A stretch of DNA of 64,000 nt from an uncultured Oscillospiraceae bacterium. Its GTDB lineage: Bacteria; Bacillota; Clostridia; Oscillospirales; Ruminococcaceae. The notes under the pieces were generated by a model. It saw only the letters and a program-made list of their open reading frames with translations, did no database searches and was not told the origin of the DNA. Numbering within the stretch: the first letter of the stretch is position 1; every line of letters begins with the position of its first letter. Shown here piece by piece: positions 1 to 8,980 of this stretch. The stretch covers positions 3,394 through 67,393 of the forward strand of contig UQBC01000012.1 of NCBI GenBank assembly GCA_900539195.1, written 5' to 3'. The translations under genes were made by a program, and so were the position numbers.

Positions 1-799
1 GAACCTTGTTCATGCCCTCAAATGTATAAAGGCTTACTACCTTTGACTTGAAGGGCTTGTGTGAGCCGTTGTAGTCGCATACCATAACTTCCTGGTTCTG
101 CTTTATCGTACCTCTTTCAATTCTGCCCACCGCAATTCTGCCTACATAGTCATTGTAGTCGATTGATGAAACGAGCAGCTGTAAATCGCCGTCGGGGTCG
201 CCCTCGGGGCAGGGAATATGCTCAATTATCTTGTCGAACAAAGGCTTGAAGTTTTCGCCCATAACATCGGGTGAATATGATGCTACACCGTTTCTGCCCG
301 AGCAGAAGATAACCGGGCTGTCAAGCTGTTCATCCGAAGCGTCAAGGTCAAGCAGAAGTTCAAGAACCTCGTCAACAACTTCCTTGTTTCTTGCGTCGGG
401 ACGGTCGGTCTTGTTTACTACAACTATTACCTTGAGTCCTAAGTCAAGCGCCTTCTGAAGAACGAATCTTGTCTGTGGCATTGTACCCTCAAAGCTGTCA
501 ACAAGGAGCAGTACGCCGTTTACCATCTTTAATATACGCTCAACCTCGCCTGAGAAATCGGCATGACCCGGAGTGTCTACTATGTTTATCTTAACTCCGT
601 TATAGTGTGCGGCGGCATTCTTTGCAAGGATAGTGATACCACGCTCTCTTTCGAGTGCGTTGCTGTCCATTACTCTGTCTTCAACTTCCTGATTGTCACG
701 GAATACACCGCCCTGCTTCAGCATTTCATCGACCAGCGTCGTCTTGCCGTGGTCAACGTGTGCGATAATCGCTATATTTCTTAAATCTTCTCTTTTCAA
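1..799 (-). CDS. typA: Ribosome-associated GTPase TypA/BipA, 3' part cut off by the window edge
   Basis: The frame encodes the first 266 residues of a translational GTPase of the TypA/BipA family, which binds ribosomes and acts in subunit assembly and stress adaptation. The G1 motif AHVDHGKTTL lies at about residues 9-18, the switch II motif DTPGHADF at about 74, and the G4 motif NKTD at about 127. The order of domains and the start MKREDLRNIAIIAHVDHG are typical of TypA rather than EF-G or LepA. I chose a TTG start at 799 because an AAGGAG ribosome site lies 8 bases upstream; another in-frame TTG six bases earlier would sit too close to it. The C-terminal half lies outside the window. Confidence 0.93.
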   Translation of the reverse strand, partial: MKREDLRNIAIIAHVDHGKTTLVDEMLKQGGVFRDNQEVEDRVMDSNALERERGITILAKNAAAHYNGVKINIVDTPGHADFSGEVERILKMVNGVLLLVDSFEGTMPQTRFVLQKALDLGLKVIVVVNKTDRPDARNKEVVDEVLELLLDLDASDEQLDSPVIFCSGRNGVASYSPDVMGENFKPLFDKIIEHIPCPEGDPDGDLQLLVSSIDYNDYVGRIAVGRIERGTIKQNQEVMVCDYNGSHKPFKSKVVSLYTFEGMNKV

Positions 800-929
800 C
801 GTCAAGTCTCCTTCTTCGCATAAATTCTGTCTTTATCCTTATAATTATACTCATTTTCCGTGATTTTTACTAGATTATATTTAGATAATTTTGTACAAGT
901 GATAAAAGTTTCACTTGTTTATTTTTCAC

Positions 930-960
930 AAAAAATAGGGAGCCCCCACAGGGACTCCCC
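930..960 (-). terminator. Rho-independent terminator of the small Cys/Gly gene
   Basis: Read on the minus strand, a GGGAG-CCC stem with a short loop is followed by a run of six or seven T. It lies 17 bases after the stop of the 44-residue gene and supports that this small frame is a transcribed unit. Confidence 0.7.
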
Positions 961-976
961 GGTTCCGGCGCTGTTA

Positions 977-1111
977 TCAGCAGCCGCATCCTCCGCAGTT
1001 GTTACCGCAACCGCCGTTACAGCCGCAATCGTTGTTACCGCAGCCGCCGCAGCAAGAGAATAAGAGAATGAGGATAATAATCCACCAGCAAGAGTTGTTT
1101 GAACAGAACAT
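977..1111 (-). CDS. 44-residue membrane peptide with Cys/Gly-rich tail, unknown function
   Basis: This tiny gene is supported by a strong GGAGG ribosome site about 8 bases before the ATG at 1111 and by a terminator just downstream. The peptide has a short Cys-containing head, one hydrophobic segment (about residues 9-18, WWIIILILLF) and a tail made almost only of Cys, Gly and Asn (about residues 19-44), with eleven Cys in the whole peptide. Similar short Cys-rich peptides occur in gut Clostridia and are sometimes labelled chorion-like by composition alone; no function is known to me. Repeated CG and GC pairs could bind metal or form disulfides. A longer reading from 1171 exists but has no good ribosome site. 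Confidence 0.6.
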   Translation of the reverse strand: MFCSNNSCWWIIILILLFSCCGGCGNNDCGCNGGCGNNCGGCGC

Positions 1112-1274
1112 GATATGTTTCCTCCGTTGTTTTATTTGAGCTAAGCCGTTTGAGCGTTGCTCATAGTACATAATATGCCGAAGATAAAAATGTGTTACTG
1201 CAATTTATTTCTTTGTTTTGTGATTAAAGAGTAAAAATCTGCCTATAATTGTATATAAGAAAGGCGGTCGGGGT

Positions 1275-3686
1275 ATGGAATTCAACGGATTTACCGATAA
1301 AGCAAATGATGCGCTTACCTGTGCGCTTACCTGCGCCATGAGTATGGGGCATACCTATGTTGGCAGTGAACATATTTTATATGGTTTATGCGCCTGCAAA
1401 GGCGGAGTAGCATATATGATACTTGAGCAGAACGGGATAACGCCGGCTGCTGTTGTTTCTCGCATAAACTCGCTTATCGGCAAGGGTCTGCCGACTACGC
1501 TCGATGTATCGGATCTTACACCGAGAAGCAAGCGAATACTTGAGGCAGCAGTACTGATAGCAAGAAATTCGGGCAGGAATGCCGCAGGTACAGAACATAT
1601 TCTGCGTGCGATAATGCGTGACAATGAATGCTACGCATCTGTATTTCTGCGTGAAGCCGGTCTTGACAGCGAGGCGTTCATAATCAGAAGCGCAGATCCG
1701 CTGAAAAAAACGCCGCAAAGCGGAAACGGAAGTGATAAAACAGGCAAAGGTTTGTCCTCCACGCTTACAAAATACGGCAGGGAGCTTACTGCGGCGGCAC
1801 GCAAAGGAAAGCTTGATCCGTGTCTGTGCCGTGAAAAAGAGACTGCCAGGGTTATCGAAATACTTCTCAGGCGGTCAAAGAACAATCCCTGCCTTGTCGG
1901 AGAACCCGGTGTGGGCAAAACCGCTATTGCAGAGGGTCTTGCAATCAGAATTGCGCAGGGCAATGTTCCCGCTGAGCTTAAGACAAAGCAGATATATATG
2001 CTTGATATAACGGCAATGCTTGCCGGGGCAAAATACCGCGGCGATTTTGAAGAACGGCTTAAAAATGTTTTTGACGAGATAAGAAACGACGGAAATATCA
2101 TAGTTTTCATTGACGAAATTCATAACATTGTCGGTGCAGGTGCAGCTGAGGGTGCTATTGACGCAGCGAATATCCTCAAGCCGATGCTTGCACGCGGAGA
2201 GATACGGCTTATAGGAGCGACCACTAATGCCGAATATAAAAAATATATTGAAAAGGACGCAGCGCTTGAACGCCGCTTACAGCCTGTAAGCGTATCGGAG
2301 CCCGATATAAACGAAACAATAACTATTCTCAGTGGTCTAAAAGAACGCTATGAAAGTTATCATAACGTAAAGATCACCGACAATGCAATAAAAGCGGCGG
2401 CTGTGCTTTCTGCAAGGTACATCAACGATCGTTTTCTTCCTGACAAGGCAATCGACCTTATAGACGAGGCGGCGGCTAAAGTTAGGGCTAATGCAAGCGT
2501 AAAGGAAGAAAGCGCAGATAAGAATACAAGACTCAGGGAGTTGTCGGAAAGAAAGATAAAAGCTATAAACAACAAGGATTTTTCGCTTGCTCTGCGCATA
2601 CGGGAAGAAGAAAAGGCGGTAGCGGCTGAAACTGCATCATATGGTCATATTGCGGTGCTTACCGAAAAGGATATCTCCGATGTAGTGACAAGTTATACCG
2701 GTATACCCGTAAGTTGTGACGACGTAAACGCAAAAAAGCTTTCTGAGCTTGAAAAGATCCTTTCTAAAAGAATTACCGGTCAGGCTGCGGCAATATCAGC
2801 CATCGCAAATGCGGTAAGAAGAGGGCGTTCGGGATTGTCAGACGAGCATCGCCCCGTAGGATCGTTTATATTTCTCGGTACAAGCGGAGTAGGCAAGACA
2901 AAGTGTTGCAGGGAGCTTGCACAGGCATTGTTCGGCGACGAAAAGGCTTTGATACGATTTGATATGTCAGAGTACAGTGAAAAGCATTCGGTTTCAAAGC
3001 TTATAGGCGCACCTGCAGGTTATGTAGGATACGAGGACGGCGGAAAACTTATTGACAGAGTAAGGCGCACACCATACAGCGTTGTACTTTTTGATGAAAT
3101 AGAAAAGGCGCACCCGGATATTTTCGATGTGCTGTTACAGGTACTTGACGACGGGCATCTTACAGATTCTGCGGGAAGAACGGCGGATTTCACAAACACT
3201 GTCATAATAATGACCGGAAATATAGGCAGCAGGCTGATAAGCGGCGGTAAGAGCAGACTTGGATTCGGTACGGGACAAAGGCAAAATGAGATCTCAGAGC
3301 TTATAAGAAACGAACTGAAAGAATATTTCCGTCCCGAATTTCTCGGCAGAGTGGATGAAGTGATCGTGTTCAATGAGCTGAGTGCGGACGATTACCGTCA
3401 GATATGCGGCAATATGCTGTCGGAGCTTGCCGGAAGATGCGCTCTGCAGGGTATAACGCTTTCGTGGAGTGAACGCCTGGAAGACAGGATATGCGCCGAT
3501 GCCGGGAAAATGCACGAGGGCGCACGACCGATAGCAAAGCTGATTGATAAAAACGTAATGAATTATATATCAGACGGAATAATAAAAGGCTCGTTTGCTT
3601 CCGGTGACAGAATTTACGCCGATATAACGGAAAGCGGCGGTTATACGGTAAAAAGGCTGTGCACGGCAAACAGAAACAACGGATAA
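1275..3686 (+). CDS. clpC: ClpC-type AAA+ unfoldase, ATPase subunit of Clp protease
   Basis: The 803-residue protein is a class I Hsp100 unfoldase that would feed proteins to ClpP. Two Clp_N repeats fill residues 1-145. The first Walker A motif GEPGVGKT is at about 209-216 and the second, GTSGVGKT, at about 534-541, each with a DE Walker B motif. A short UVR-like linker at about 417-450 and an LGF tripeptide at about 662, the ClpP-docking loop, separate it from ClpB, as does the length (B. subtilis ClpC has about 810 residues). The usual ctsR-mcsA-mcsB partners are not next to it; it stands alone between a small peptide gene and a terminator. A TATAAT-like -10 lies at 1244-1249 but I see no good -35. 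Confidence 0.9.
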   Translation: MEFNGFTDKANDALTCALTCAMSMGHTYVGSEHILYGLCACKGGVAYMILEQNGITPAAVVSRINSLIGKGLPTTLDVSDLTPRSKRILEAAVLIARNSGRNAAGTEHILRAIMRDNECYASVFLREAGLDSEAFIIRSADPLKKTPQSGNGSDKTGKGLSSTLTKYGRELTAAARKGKLDPCLCREKETARVIEILLRRSKNNPCLVGEPGVGKTAIAEGLAIRIAQGNVPAELKTKQIYMLDITAMLAGAKYRGDFEERLKNVFDEIRNDGNIIVFIDEIHNIVGAGAAEGAIDAANILKPMLARGEIRLIGATTNAEYKKYIEKDAALERRLQPVSVSEPDINETITILSGLKERYESYHNVKITDNAIKAAAVLSARYINDRFLPDKAIDLIDEAAAKVRANASVKEESADKNTRLRELSERKIKAINNKDFSLALRIREEEKAVAAETASYGHIAVLTEKDISDVVTSYTGIPVSCDDVNAKKLSELEKILSKRITGQAAAISAIANAVRRGRSGLSDEHRPVGSFIFLGTSGVGKTKCCRELAQALFGDEKALIRFDMSEYSEKHSVSKLIGAPAGYVGYEDGGKLIDRVRRTPYSVVLFDEIEKAHPDIFDVLLQVLDDGHLTDSAGRTADFTNTVIIMTGNIGSRLISGGKSRLGFGTGQRQNEISELIRNELKEYFRPEFLGRVDEVIVFNELSADDYRQICGNMLSELAGRCALQGITLSWSERLEDRICADAGKMHEGARPIAKLIDKNVMNYISDGIIKGSFASGDRIYADITESGGYTVKRLCTANRNNG

Positions 3687-3690
3687 AGTA

Positions 3691-3726
3691 ACGGCGCTCT
3701 GCTGTAAATGCTGAGCGCCGTTTAAT
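3691..3726. terminator. Terminator between converging clpC and the GGDEF gene
   Basis: A perfect 9-bp stem (arms 3691-3699 and 3713-3721, ACGGCGCTC and its complement) is followed on the plus strand by TTTAATATTC. It sits between the two converging genes and probably serves clpC mainly. Confidence 0.75.
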
Positions 3727-3733
3727 ATTCTTC

Positions 3734-5413
3734 TTATCTGTTATCAACATAGCCGACAGCCCGTGCTGTCTTTTTGATTTCCTGCTTGTCGATATACATC
3801 TGCTTGTCCGCACGGTTGAATACATCGGCATAATCCCTGTCGGTCGCATCGTTCACCGCATATCCTACGGCAATACGGACACCCAGCTCATAATGCTTTG
3901 CATTACGGTTGAACAGCTCCTGTTCCTGCTTGAAGCGTTTGACAAGCTGTTCGCACAGATCATTTCCCGGGGAATTTATGATTACCGTAAATTCGTCACC
4001 GCCTATGCGGTAAATATTGTAATCGCCGAAAACTCTCTTGATTATCGTGCTTGCGTCCGAGATCAGCATATCTCCGAATTCGTGACCGTATTTGTCGTTG
4101 TACATCTTGAGATAGTTTATATCCATTACAAAAATGGCATAATCGCCGTTTGCGAGTTGGGTCATCTTTTCTATACGCTGTACTGCGTCATGATAGGCTG
4201 CCTTGTTTCCGACATCGGTCGCAGCGTCGGTGTAAGCCTGCTTGTTGATTTTGTTGATATACTTCTTCAGCGTTTTTACGGTATCGCTGTATCTTGAGGC
4301 AAGAACGCCTATTTCGTCTTTTGTCTTACATTCTATCTCAACGTCAAGGTCGCCTGCCGCTATCTTTTTGGAAACTTCGGTAAGATGCTTTATCGGCTTT
4401 ACTATAATGCTCGTAAACTTGAAGGTAAGTAACGAGGTAACTATAAGCACAACAGCAACGGCAAATGCGTCCTGTATCATTACCGAGATACGTTTACTGC
4501 CTATCTCCTTATCGGCAACGGAGATTACGACCGCCATACCGTTGGAGAGAAATTTTGCGCACAGTTTTCTTTTTTCGCCTTCGCTATTGCGGATATTGAT
4601 GACATCTCCTGCCTGTTCGCCACTGTAGTTGTCGTCAATGAATGTAAACAAGCTGTTTTTCTTTATTTCCTCAAGCGTCATTCCGTTCGGATAACGGTTG
4701 TGGTATACCATATCACCCTTGCTGTCGCAAAGGAAAGCATAGCCTGTATCGTACAGCTTTATTTCGTCTACCATAGCTGTTATACGGCTCATAGCAATAT
4801 CCATACCTATAACGCCTACCGCAGTTTTGTTTTCGTCAAAGAGCGGAATAACGTATGAGATCATTTTTATATCGTTCAGATTCTTATTTATGTACGGATT
4901 TATCCAGACCGGTTTTTTGGCTTTGAGCGGCTCGTAATACCACGCAACGTGTTCAGCATCATCCTTGTTGTATGCTTCTATGGCTGTCGGCTGATGTGCG
5001 ACTATTTTTTCACTGTCCTTTACCCAGAATACGCCGTCGGAAGATAGCTTCAGCTCCGGATTGTAACGGATATATCCGCTGATGGCGGCATCGGTATTGT
5101 TAAGTACATTTTTTATAAGCTGACCGACAGAATCGTTATAACGCTCAAGTGTATAAGGTTCGTTTCTGAACTTCTCTATGCTGTCAAAACGGCTTACGGC
5201 ATAGTCATTGCAGGTATTCATCGCAAGCTCCACTGAGGAAAACAGCTTCTCAAGGCTTTGAGCGCTGGTCGATGCCTGCAGCTTCATTATCGTTTCCGAG
5301 TTTTCGTTTGAAATGTTGTCGATGCCTAAAATGCCGATAGCGCTTATAGCAAATGAGCATATCAGAATACAGCCTATCATAATCAGTACGAACTTATTTC
5401 TGATTGATTTCAA
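3734..5413 (-). CDS. Membrane diguanylate cyclase with cache sensor, HAMP and GGDEF domains
   Basis: The 559-residue protein is predicted to make cyclic di-GMP in response to an external signal. It has an N-terminal membrane segment (about 8-30), an extracellular cache-type sensor (about 40-280), a second membrane segment (about 290-315), a HAMP linker with VKPIKHL and AAGDLDVEI, and a C-terminal GGDEF domain. The active-site motif RIGGDEF is intact at about 469-475. The product-inhibition I-site (RxxD five residues before GGDEF) is absent; the aligned residues read FGDY. The start is TTG with a GGGGAGGGG ribosome site. A TTGATT-17-TATAAT promoter lies at 5467-5495. It is monocistronic. Confidence 0.9.
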   Translation of the reverse strand: MKSIRNKFVLIMIGCILICSFAISAIGILGIDNISNENSETIMKLQASTSAQSLEKLFSSVELAMNTCNDYAVSRFDSIEKFRNEPYTLERYNDSVGQLIKNVLNNTDAAISGYIRYNPELKLSSDGVFWVKDSEKIVAHQPTAIEAYNKDDAEHVAWYYEPLKAKKPVWINPYINKNLNDIKMISYVIPLFDENKTAVGVIGMDIAMSRITAMVDEIKLYDTGYAFLCDSKGDMVYHNRYPNGMTLEEIKKNSLFTFIDDNYSGEQAGDVINIRNSEGEKRKLCAKFLSNGMAVVISVADKEIGSKRISVMIQDAFAVAVVLIVTSLLTFKFTSIIVKPIKHLTEVSKKIAAGDLDVEIECKTKDEIGVLASRYSDTVKTLKKYINKINKQAYTDAATDVGNKAAYHDAVQRIEKMTQLANGDYAIFVMDINYLKMYNDKYGHEFGDMLISDASTIIKRVFGDYNIYRIGGDEFTVIINSPGNDLCEQLVKRFKQEQELFNRNAKHYELGVRIAVGYAVNDATDRDYADVFNRADKQMYIDKQEIKKTARAVGYVDNR

Positions 5414-5466
5414 AGGGCACCCCTCCCCGATATATCATTCTGATTATCTGCTGATATATTGTAAAA

Positions 5467-5495
5467 ATTATAACATTTTTCGACATGAAAATCAA
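5467..5495 (-). promoter_or_regulatory. Sigma-A promoter of the GGDEF gene
   Basis: On the minus strand TTGATT (5490-5495) and TATAAT (5467-5472) are separated by exactly 17 bases, about 55 bases before the TTG start. Confidence 0.65.
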
Positions 5496-5531
5496 GTGTA
5501 TCTTTGTATAAATTGCAAAAAAGCGGCGATT

Positions 5532-5858
5532 TTATGAAATTATCCGACCGCCGTTTTTGATGATATACCGTGTTATTTCCGCACGATTGTTTTTATTGCA
5601 ACGTATCTTTGCCGTAACTCCCCGGCGGTTTTCTATCTCATCAAGCGTGGTATTTTCAGGGAATGCAGGGCAGAATATATTAGTCAGAAAATTAGCGCCC
5701 GGCACTGTCATAGGGACTATGCCGCTGTAGCTGTAATATCCGTCGGTGATCTGAGTTGTATACATATCCGATGGCGCACCGTACAACTCATTGATATATA
5801 CGGCGATGCGCTGTGCCGTATCACTGCTGTCAAATCTTGCTGTAATATCTGTTTTCAT
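5532..5858 (-). CDS. Hypothetical 108-residue protein
   Basis: I do not recognise this protein. The start at 5858 is chosen because GGAGG lies 8 bases before it; an upstream in-frame extension to 5912 lacks a ribosome site. The sequence is soluble-looking, with an N-terminal alpha/beta stretch that mentions successive Ala, Arg and Ile residues (TARFDSSDTAQRIAVYI), a Gly/Tyr-rich middle and a C-terminal Asn/Gly/Arg end. No catalytic motif, signal peptide or membrane segment is visible. A GGCG/CGCC hairpin with a T-run follows on the minus strand, overlapping the end of the frame. Confidence 0.55.
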   Translation of the reverse strand: MKTDITARFDSSDTAQRIAVYINELYGAPSDMYTTQITDGYYSYSGIVPMTVPGANFLTNIFCPAFPENTTLDEIENRRGVTAKIRCNKNNRAEITRYIIKNGGRIIS

Positions 5859-5945
5859 TTTGTTTTCCTCCGTTTCACTATGATTATTCCCATAACAGTC
5901 TGTGTAATCCACGCTGAAGATTTTACATAAATTTTATCTCAATAA

Positions 5946-5974
5946 TTGCAAATCAGGCAAAAACGTGGTACAAT
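5946..5974 (+). promoter_or_regulatory. Sigma-A promoter of the DUF951-prfA operon
   Basis: TTGCAA (5946-5951) and TACAAT (5969-5974) are separated by 17 bases. The position, 31 bases before the DUF951 start, fits the first gene of the housekeeping run. Confidence 0.7.
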
Positions 5975-6005
5975 ATATTAAATATCGGATGAAAGGAGCG
6001 GAACA

Positions 6006-6203
6006 ATGGATATACAGGTCGGAGATATTCTCAGAATGAAAAAGGAACATCCCTGTGGAAGCAAGGAAATGCTTGTTCTTCGTGTCGGTGCTGATTTCAA
6101 GCTGAAATGCACAGGTTGCGGACGTGAATTCATGACGCCCCGCTCAAAGTGCGAGAAAAAGATAAAATCGGTTATCCGCAATGCCGTTGAAGAGGAGAAA
6201 TAG
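6006..6203 (+). CDS. DUF951 family small protein
   Basis: The 65-residue protein matches the DUF951 family, short conserved proteins of Firmicutes with unknown function. The family hallmarks are visible: an opening MDIQVGDILRMKKEHPCG, the core LRVGADFKLKCTGCG with a CxxC pair, and a basic MTPRSK segment. The CxxC plus the upstream Cys in HPCG may form a zinc site, which is inference. GGAGCGGAACA precedes the ATG. It lies directly before prfA and probably shares its transcript. Confidence 0.85.
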   Translation: MDIQVGDILRMKKEHPCGSKEMLVLRVGADFKLKCTGCGREFMTPRSKCEKKIKSVIRNAVEEEK

Positions 6204-6258
6204 TGTTTTATTTACAATGACGCTATTTTGATTTTTAACGTGAAACGGAGAACAGATA

Positions 6259-7335
6259 ATGACAGAAAAACTTGAAATAACAGAAAAGCGTTTCGATGAA
6301 ATAAACGAAAAGCTGACGGATATAAACGTGATAAACGATCAGGAGCAGTATAAGAATCTGATGAAGGAGCTTAAGAACCTGACTCCTATAATTGAAAAGT
6401 ACAGAATGTACAAGGCCGCCCGGAGCGATTTTGAAGAAGCTGAGCAGATGCTGTCTGACGGCGGACTTGACAAGGACTTCAAGGAAATAGTGCAGGAGCA
6501 GTACGAGAGCAATAAAAAGCTAATGTACGAGTATACAGACGAGCTTAAGATTCTCCTCTTGCCGAAGGACCCCGATGATGACAGGAATGTTATTATTGAG
6601 ATAAGAGGCGGTGCAGGCGGAGAAGAAGCGGCACTTTTTGCAAACTCAATGTTCAGGATGTACTCAATGTATGCACAGACTAAAGGCTGGAAAACAGAAG
6701 TGATAAGCTCGAACCCCACAGAGCTTGGCGGATATAAGGAGATCAGCTTTTCGGTCGAGGGCGAGGGAGTGTACGCAAAGCTGAAGTACGAGAGCGGCGT
6801 TCACCGTGTTCAGCGTGTCCCCGAAACTGAGGCACAGGGCAGAATACAGACATCAACAATAACAGTTGCGGTACTGCCCGAAGTTGAAGAAGTTGACGTT
6901 GAGATAAATCCCGCCGACCTTGAATTCCAGACCTACCGTTCAAGCGGAGCAGGCGGTCAGCATATCAACAAGACCGAATCCGCCATAAGAATAATCCACC
7001 ACCCTACAGGAGTAGTTGTAGAGTGCCAAGAGGAAAGAAGCCAGTACAAGAACAAGGACAAGGCTATGAAGATGCTGTACAGCAAGCTGTATGAGGCAAA
7101 GCTGAACGAGCAGAACAGCAAGATAGCGGCTGAACGTAAGATACAGGTCGGCACAGGCGACCGTTCCGAGAGAATCAGAACATATAACTTTCCCCAGAGC
7201 CGTGTTACCGACCACAGAATAGGACTTACGCTGTACAAGCTGGAGCAGTTTATGAACGGCGACTGCGACGAAGTGTTTGACGCACTGGCAATTGCCGACA
7301 GAACCGCAAAGCTGGCGGCAGGCGGCAACGATTAA
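6259..7335 (+). CDS. prfA: Peptide chain release factor 1
   Basis: The 358-residue protein ends translation at UAA and UAG. The catalytic GGQ motif is at residues 232-234 inside SSGAGGQHINKTESAIRI. The codon-reading PxT motif appears as PET in HRVQRVPETEAQGRIQTS, the form expected for RF1 and not RF2. The length is normal for the family. GGAG lies 9 bases before the ATG. The gene that usually follows, the prmC methylase that modifies the GGQ glutamine, is not here; a threonylcarbamoyl-AMP synthase follows after 20 bases, as in many Firmicutes operons of this group. Confidence 0.96.
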   Translation: MTEKLEITEKRFDEINEKLTDINVINDQEQYKNLMKELKNLTPIIEKYRMYKAARSDFEEAEQMLSDGGLDKDFKEIVQEQYESNKKLMYEYTDELKILLLPKDPDDDRNVIIEIRGGAGGEEAALFANSMFRMYSMYAQTKGWKTEVISSNPTELGGYKEISFSVEGEGVYAKLKYESGVHRVQRVPETEAQGRIQTSTITVAVLPEVEEVDVEINPADLEFQTYRSSGAGGQHINKTESAIRIIHHPTGVVVECQEERSQYKNKDKAMKMLYSKLYEAKLNEQNSKIAAERKIQVGTGDRSERIRTYNFPQSRVTDHRIGLTLYKLEQFMNGDCDEVFDALAIADRTAKLAAGGND

Positions 7336-7355
7336 CAGAGATAAGGTGACTTTTT

Positions 7356-8369
7356 TTGAAAACAGAGATAAAGAAACCGTCATACGAGGTATTGTGCGAG
7401 GCGGCAGAGCTTATAAAGAAGGGCGAGGTCGTGGCGATACCGACCGAAACGGTATACGGTCTTGCGGCAGACGCATATAACCCCGATGCGTGTGCGAAGA
7501 TATTCAAAGCTAAGGGCAGACCGCAGGACAATCCGCTGATTATCCACATCTGCGACCTTGATATGCTGAAAAATTCGGTAAAGGAGATTCCCCCTCTTGC
7601 ACTTACCCTTGCCGAGCATTTCTGGAGCGGTTCGCTGACGATGATTTTTCCGAAGAAGGATATAGTTCCCGATACGACAAGCGGAGGACTTGATACAGTT
7701 GCCGTCAGAATGCCCGACAACGAGGATACTCTGAATCTTATTAAAATGTGCGGTGTTCCTCTTGCCGCTCCGTCTGCAAATCTGTCGGGAAGCCCCAGTC
7801 CGACAACGGCACAGCACGTCTATGCCGATATGAACGGCAGAATACCGCTGATAATAGACGGCGGCGAATGTAAAAACGGTGTCGAAAGCACTGTTATCTG
7901 CTTTACGGACGGCGGAACGGGCATAAAGGTACTGCGGCCCGGTGTAATAACAGCCGAAATGCTCAGCCGCTTTGCAAAGACAGAAACCGACAAGAACGTA
8001 TTTGCAAAGCCCGATGAAAACGAAAAAGTAATTTCTCCGGGCGTTAAGTACAAGCATTATTCGCCCAGAGCCGACATAACTATTATTGAAACCGACAGCG
8101 ATGAGAAGCTGGCTGAATTTTTAAACAGCAAGAATGACGGCGGCACATACGGCGTGATTTTCGGCGGCGAAAAGGGCATAGAAGTACCGACAATATCCTA
8201 CGGAAGAACAGCGCAGGAGCAGGCGCACAATCTGTTTGCGGTACTGCGCAAGACCGATGAGCTCGGAGCAAAGCGTGCTTATGTACGTTGCCCCGAAAAA
8301 ACGGGCGTAGGAACTGCCGTATACAACAGGCTTCTTCGTGCGGCGGCATTCAAGACAATAATACTTTAA
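7356..8369 (+). CDS. L-threonylcarbamoyladenylate synthase (Sua5 type)
   Basis: The 337-residue enzyme makes threonylcarbamoyl-AMP from threonine, bicarbonate and ATP for the t6A modification of tRNAs that read ANN codons. The N-terminal TsaC/YrdC domain (about 10-205) has the expected PTETVYGLAADA, KGRPQDNPL and PSANLSGSPSPT segments. A linker and the C-terminal Sua5 domain (about 235-337) make it the longer Sua5 form and not stand-alone TsaC. The start is TTG, with AAGGTGA upstream. It lies between prfA and coaE in the same direction with short gaps, so it is probably co-transcribed. Confidence 0.92.
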   Translation: MKTEIKKPSYEVLCEAAELIKKGEVVAIPTETVYGLAADAYNPDACAKIFKAKGRPQDNPLIIHICDLDMLKNSVKEIPPLALTLAEHFWSGSLTMIFPKKDIVPDTTSGGLDTVAVRMPDNEDTLNLIKMCGVPLAAPSANLSGSPSPTTAQHVYADMNGRIPLIIDGGECKNGVESTVICFTDGGTGIKVLRPGVITAEMLSRFAKTETDKNVFAKPDENEKVISPGVKYKHYSPRADITIIETDSDEKLAEFLNSKNDGGTYGVIFGGEKGIEVPTISYGRTAQEQAHNLFAVLRKTDELGAKRAYVRCPEKTGVGTAVYNRLLRAAAFKTIIL

Positions 8370-8380
8370 GCAGGAACAAA

Positions 8381-8980
8381 ATGATAAATAAGAAGATATA
8401 CGGACTTACCGGTATGTCCGGTGCGGGAAAATCCACAGTATGCGACAGCTTTGAAAATGCAGGTTTTTTAATAATTGATTGTGACAGGCTCGCCCGTGAG
8501 GTCGTAAGAAAAGGCAGACCCTGCCTCGATAAACTGCACCGCCTTTTCGGTGACAGCGTTATCACAAAGGACGGAGAGCTTGACCGCAGGGCGATGGGCA
8601 ATATCGTTTTTTCGCACAGCGATAAACTCGCCCTGCTCAACAATACGATATATCCTTACATAACCTACGAGGTTATCTCAATGTGCGGTAATACGGATAA
8701 GCGTTTTGTACTGCTTGACGCACCGACGCTTTTTGAAAGCGGCATAGATTTCATCTGTGACGGAATAATCAGCGTCACCTGCGACAAGGAAAAGTCGATA
8801 CAGCGTATTATGCTGCGTGACAATATAACAAGAGAAAGTGCTGAAAAACGGCTCGGCTCACAGCACGATGCGGAATATTACAAAAGCAAAAGCGATTTCT
8901 GCATTGAAAATAACGGCGATATTGATACGCTTAAAGCAAAAGCCGATGCCACAGCAAGAAAGATAATAAATGGCAACTAA
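8381..8980 (+). CDS. coaE: Dephospho-CoA kinase
   Basis: The 199-residue P-loop kinase catalyses the last step of coenzyme A synthesis. The Walker A motif GMSGAGKST is at residues 11-19, followed by the DCDRLAREVV motif that contacts dephospho-CoA and a LID-like stretch near RIMLRDNITRESAEKRL. I placed the start at ATG 8381, with CAGGAAC just upstream, because an earlier in-frame start would run back into the preceding gene. The 3' end overlaps the lytic transglycosylase gene by 11 bases. Confidence 0.93.
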   Translation: MINKKIYGLTGMSGAGKSTVCDSFENAGFLIIDCDRLAREVVRKGRPCLDKLHRLFGDSVITKDGELDRRAMGNIVFSHSDKLALLNNTIYPYITYEVISMCGNTDKRFVLLDAPTLFESGIDFICDGIISVTCDKEKSIQRIMLRDNITRESAEKRLGSQHDAEYYKSKSDFCIENNGDIDTLKAKADATARKIINGN

